This document shows, one piece after another, positions 60,881 through 64,000 of a stretch of DNA of 64,000 nt. Position 1 is the first letter of the stretch. Each line of letters opens with the position of its first letter. The stretch covers positions 45,521,920-45,585,919 of the forward strand of contig OY282606.1 in NCBI GenBank assembly GCA_958298945.1, written 5' to 3'. Under the pieces are notes generated by a model that ran no database searches, was not told where the DNA came from, and saw only the letters and a program-made list of their open reading frames with translations. Source of the DNA: Atherix ibis (taxonomy: Eukaryota; Arthropoda; Insecta; Diptera; Athericidae). A program made the translations under genes and the position numbers.

Positions 60881-63800
60881 CAGAATACTCATTTTCTTCA
60901 TGTACTAGAATTCTGGGGCTCTAATACTTCATAAAATGGTCGATGCCTCTTTTTATTATCGTAATAGTCTTATTCATTGTGATCTTAAACTCCCATAAGT
61001 TCCTAATGTGCCCGTCTCTCGTTATAAAAAGTTTCGTTATCGTCTTTACTTTCATACTAGTTTGCTTGCTCAACAGCTATCCCCTACTTCCATCCCAATA
61101 AACACCTATCGGCGCCTGAAAAGGAGAAATTTCAATGAATGTTAATTCCTCATAATCCTCTACGTTAATTAATGATGCTATAAATTTGCTTGCTACTATG
61201 TTCTACCATAATTGTATATGTTAGTAAAATTATTTACAAAAAATAAAACTAAGTAGACACTTGTAACTTATTATAGTCTTATCAGCAATTTATTATAGTC
61301 TTAAATATAAAAAAACTACTAAATAAAAAAGAGTGTGGATACTTTTAGTTTGTTAATTGTTTTTGCTTAAGTTATTATCGATAAATTTAAAAAAAAAAAA
61401 ACAAACAAAATAAATACAAAGAAAGAAAATCAAACTATAATCATGCATGTTCATATGTTAGTCGTGTACTATCAGGAATAAAGCTTTATTACGATTTTCT
61501 CACTCCTATGCTGAGATAACATAAATAAGAAAAAATAATAGTTCTAGATCTTTGTGATATTTAGCAGTGGGTAGCAATGTTTAAATGTAAAATGTTCTTA
61601 TAGCTTTTAAATGAATTTTTGTCCAAACACGTTAAACTTTTCAAAATTTTAAATATAAATCAAACATTTGTTATAAAAAATTAAAAAAAGAAAAAATTAT
61701 TAAAATTCACTGGAATTTTTTTTTATAAAATCCCAAAAGTATAGAAAATTCATAAATTTTTGACTTTAAGCTACGGACTTAGAGTCTTGATTTCTTTGAA
61801 TTGGCTCACGTCGATTTCGAAGAAAATTTTGTTCGTTTGCAGCTTAACACCAACTTTAATAGAAAATTATTTTTATTGTTTATTTCGAAGTAATAACATA
61901 AGTTTTGTAGGTCTTTAATTAATAAATTACAGCATAATTTTCAGAATAGCTTATAAAATTATTAAAAAATAGTTTTTTTTATTTCGAAGTTTTCAATAAT
62001 AGAAAGCTTACGTATGTCTTCATACTATTAGTAAAAACGGGTGTATTTTTTACCAAGAAAGAGTCAAAAGTTTTCTTTTTTATTTACGTAATAATTTTTT
62101 TAATTAAAATAATCCCGAATATTATAGCTAAGAAATTGTAATTTGCCTTAATTTTTGATTAGACAACTAATTTCATTATTTAGTCTCTTATCTTTTATCT
62201 TATTGATAATTATTTTATTTTGGCAATAATTTTTCATATCTGAAAATCGTATGAGCCATAATGTCGACTATTTCAATGTATTCAATGTACTACCGAATAA
62301 GTGTACACAATTTCAACTACAAATTATTACGACCTGTAATTACCCAACAACCGAATAATTTTTGTTTTATTATTTATATCTTTTTTTTTGCATTCTATTT
62401 ACCTTTCGGGCATTCAATATTCAGAAACAAATAGCTTCAGAGGTAAACAAAATGCAGACAAATTAGAAATTCAAACAATGAATTGGAAAAAATTTACAAT
62501 AAAAATTATTCAGAAAAACTAAAGTACTCTTGGTAGTCTCGCATTCCAAATTTTCTGTTTTTTATTATAATTATTATTATTATAAAGATATACGAGTACA
62601 TATTGAGCGAATTCATTTACGAGTATAATCGATAATACTCGTAATATTAGGTGGATAATTTTGAAGATAGAAAATTTCTATTTACTCATCGAATATTATA
62701 CGAATAATGAATAAATTTAATAGCGAATCGAAATGACTCATTTGTATGCTGAATAATGTATCGTTTATTAGGCACGAAATGTCTAATAAATCAAAAAATA
62801 AATATTTTCTTAAAAGTATGCACAAAATAGTAAATGGACGTTGGTTAGATTTAAAAAGCTATGAAAGAGATAGAAACTCTTTTCTTTTTTTATCCTTGGT
62901 AAAGTAGTAATTTTAAAGAAAAAGAAAGAAGAAAACAATAAATTTGGCACACGTTTTTTAATTGAACTTTTTTTCTAAACACGACCATCTGCTTCAGGTT
63001 GGGGCGGGCACAAATATTTTTACAGTAAGTCATGTGCTTGCTTAGATACTAAGTTGTACTTATTCGAAAAAAGCCATACTAAAAAAAATCTTTTTCTAAA
63101 TCAAGATTCAATCTCAATCGTTCATAAATACACTACTTTCATAGTACGCCTTGTGTTGGTTCCCATCATCTCAAAGATTATGTAAATACCATAGAAATAA
63201 TATTAATTGTTTAGGTGCTAAAAGACATAACAAATTTTGTTTAAATCGTATTGTAGAAAATATTTTTTTAAAATAAATTTTGTTGTTTTTTAAATTTTTA
63301 GTTTTCATATACTACACATGATCTTATCGATTTGTAGGCCAATTGCTAATTTTATTTTCATTGTTCTTATTAGTTATTTATTTCCATAAAATATTAATTT
63401 TAGATCAAATAAAAGCTAACTTGGCAAGATGCATTTTTGTCCAAAGTGCTTTATAGACGATCTCAAGTATTCGAAATAAGGTTTATTAACTAACCTAAAT
63501 AAATTTTATGGAAACTATTCTCTCCAAAAATATCCTCATTATCCTAAGAATTTAAAATGGTATTAAAGTTATTTGCGAAAAATTCAAAGTTTAGTGAAAA
63601 TGATCTAAAGAACTCAAAATTCAATTAATAACATCCAAAACACACTTAAAAGGTTTACTTTCAAAGTATCCTCATAATCTAAACATTAGATTATGAGGAT
63701 ACTTGGAAAGTAAATAGTCCAAATTCAACGAAAAAAATAGATCACTCGATCAAAAGTATCCTAAACACAAATAACCTAAGATGCCCTTCTTATGTTCCAA

Positions 63801-64000
63801 AGTACCTTTATAATGCAAAAATTCTTAAAAAAAACCGTCCCATATTTTTTGCACAAGATAAAAAAAGTTTCGACCAAAATGGATCAGAGACACATTAAAT
63901 ACGAATATTCTAAGTTATCCTACGGTTCCAGAATGTTTTTGATCAAATTTGTAATTTAAAGCATTTTAAAAACGATGCACAGGATTCGCAAAATAATCAA
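60881..64000 (+). other. Presumed intron continuing past the window end
   Basis: AT-rich, with no gene recognised. The only clear structure is the inverted repeat at 63,654-63,714. Confidence 0.4.
63654..63714. repeat. 27-bp inverted repeat (hairpin)
   Basis: Arms 63,654-63,680 and 63,688-63,714 are reverse complements with one mismatch around a 7-base loop (AAACATT). Each arm contains AGTATCCTCATAATCT or its complement. Further AGTATCCT-like and AGTACC-like words occur within 150 bp. Confidence 0.93.

Noticed and set aside
1..64000. CRISPR array, bacterial operons or prophage
   Set aside because: Spliced eukaryotic genes and insect transposons dominate; the repeats seen are TIRs, foldbacks or two-copy tandem duplications.

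Overview
This looks like nuclear DNA from an insect, most likely a fly (Diptera). It is very AT-rich, has many short introns (about 55-85 bp) with standard GT-AG ends, and carries insect-type transposons (mariner, hAT, Tigger/pogo, Helitron, Ty3/gypsy, Jockey-like LINEs). I cannot name the species.

Layout. 0-8 kb: a decayed LINE reverse transcriptase, then a three-exon ninjurin gene (+). 11.2-19.9 kb: an 18-exon Nup98-96 gene (+) encoding about 1,874 aa. Its first intron holds a LINE fragment. Retention of intron 11 would give a Nup98-only protein. 20.7-41.9 kb: a transposon nest. First comes a Jockey-like LINE with a mariner in its 3' part. Next is a Tigger-type transposon whose pieces lie in order on the minus strand at 41.4-40.6, 33.25-33.18 and 27.2-26.3 kb. 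Between them sit a hAT element (itself holding a Helitron piece and a Tigger-type MITE), a Ty3/gypsy element and a second LINE. 42.2-45.5 kb: a two-exon MADF-domain gene (+). Its intron contains an antisense two-exon DUF4806-like gene bracketed by matching transposon-like termini, and a 378-bp foldback. 45.8-54.7 kb: a 13-exon ELYS gene (-), about 1,933 aa. Its last two small exons are cut off from the rest by a LINE-filled intron. 54.7-64 kb: mostly non-coding, with a probable first coding exon of another gene (+) at 58.0 kb and a LINE remnant in its long intron.

Two nuclear pore genes, Nup98-96 and ELYS, point toward each other across the transposon graveyard. Nup98/Nup96 are a scaffold and FG-repeat nucleoporin pair, and ELYS seeds post-mitotic pore assembly on chromatin. 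The convergent genes around a TE nest resemble the setting of fly piRNA clusters, but that is inference. Exon models were built by hand from splice sites. For both nucleoporin genes all exon phases agree and the summed lengths are multiples of three.
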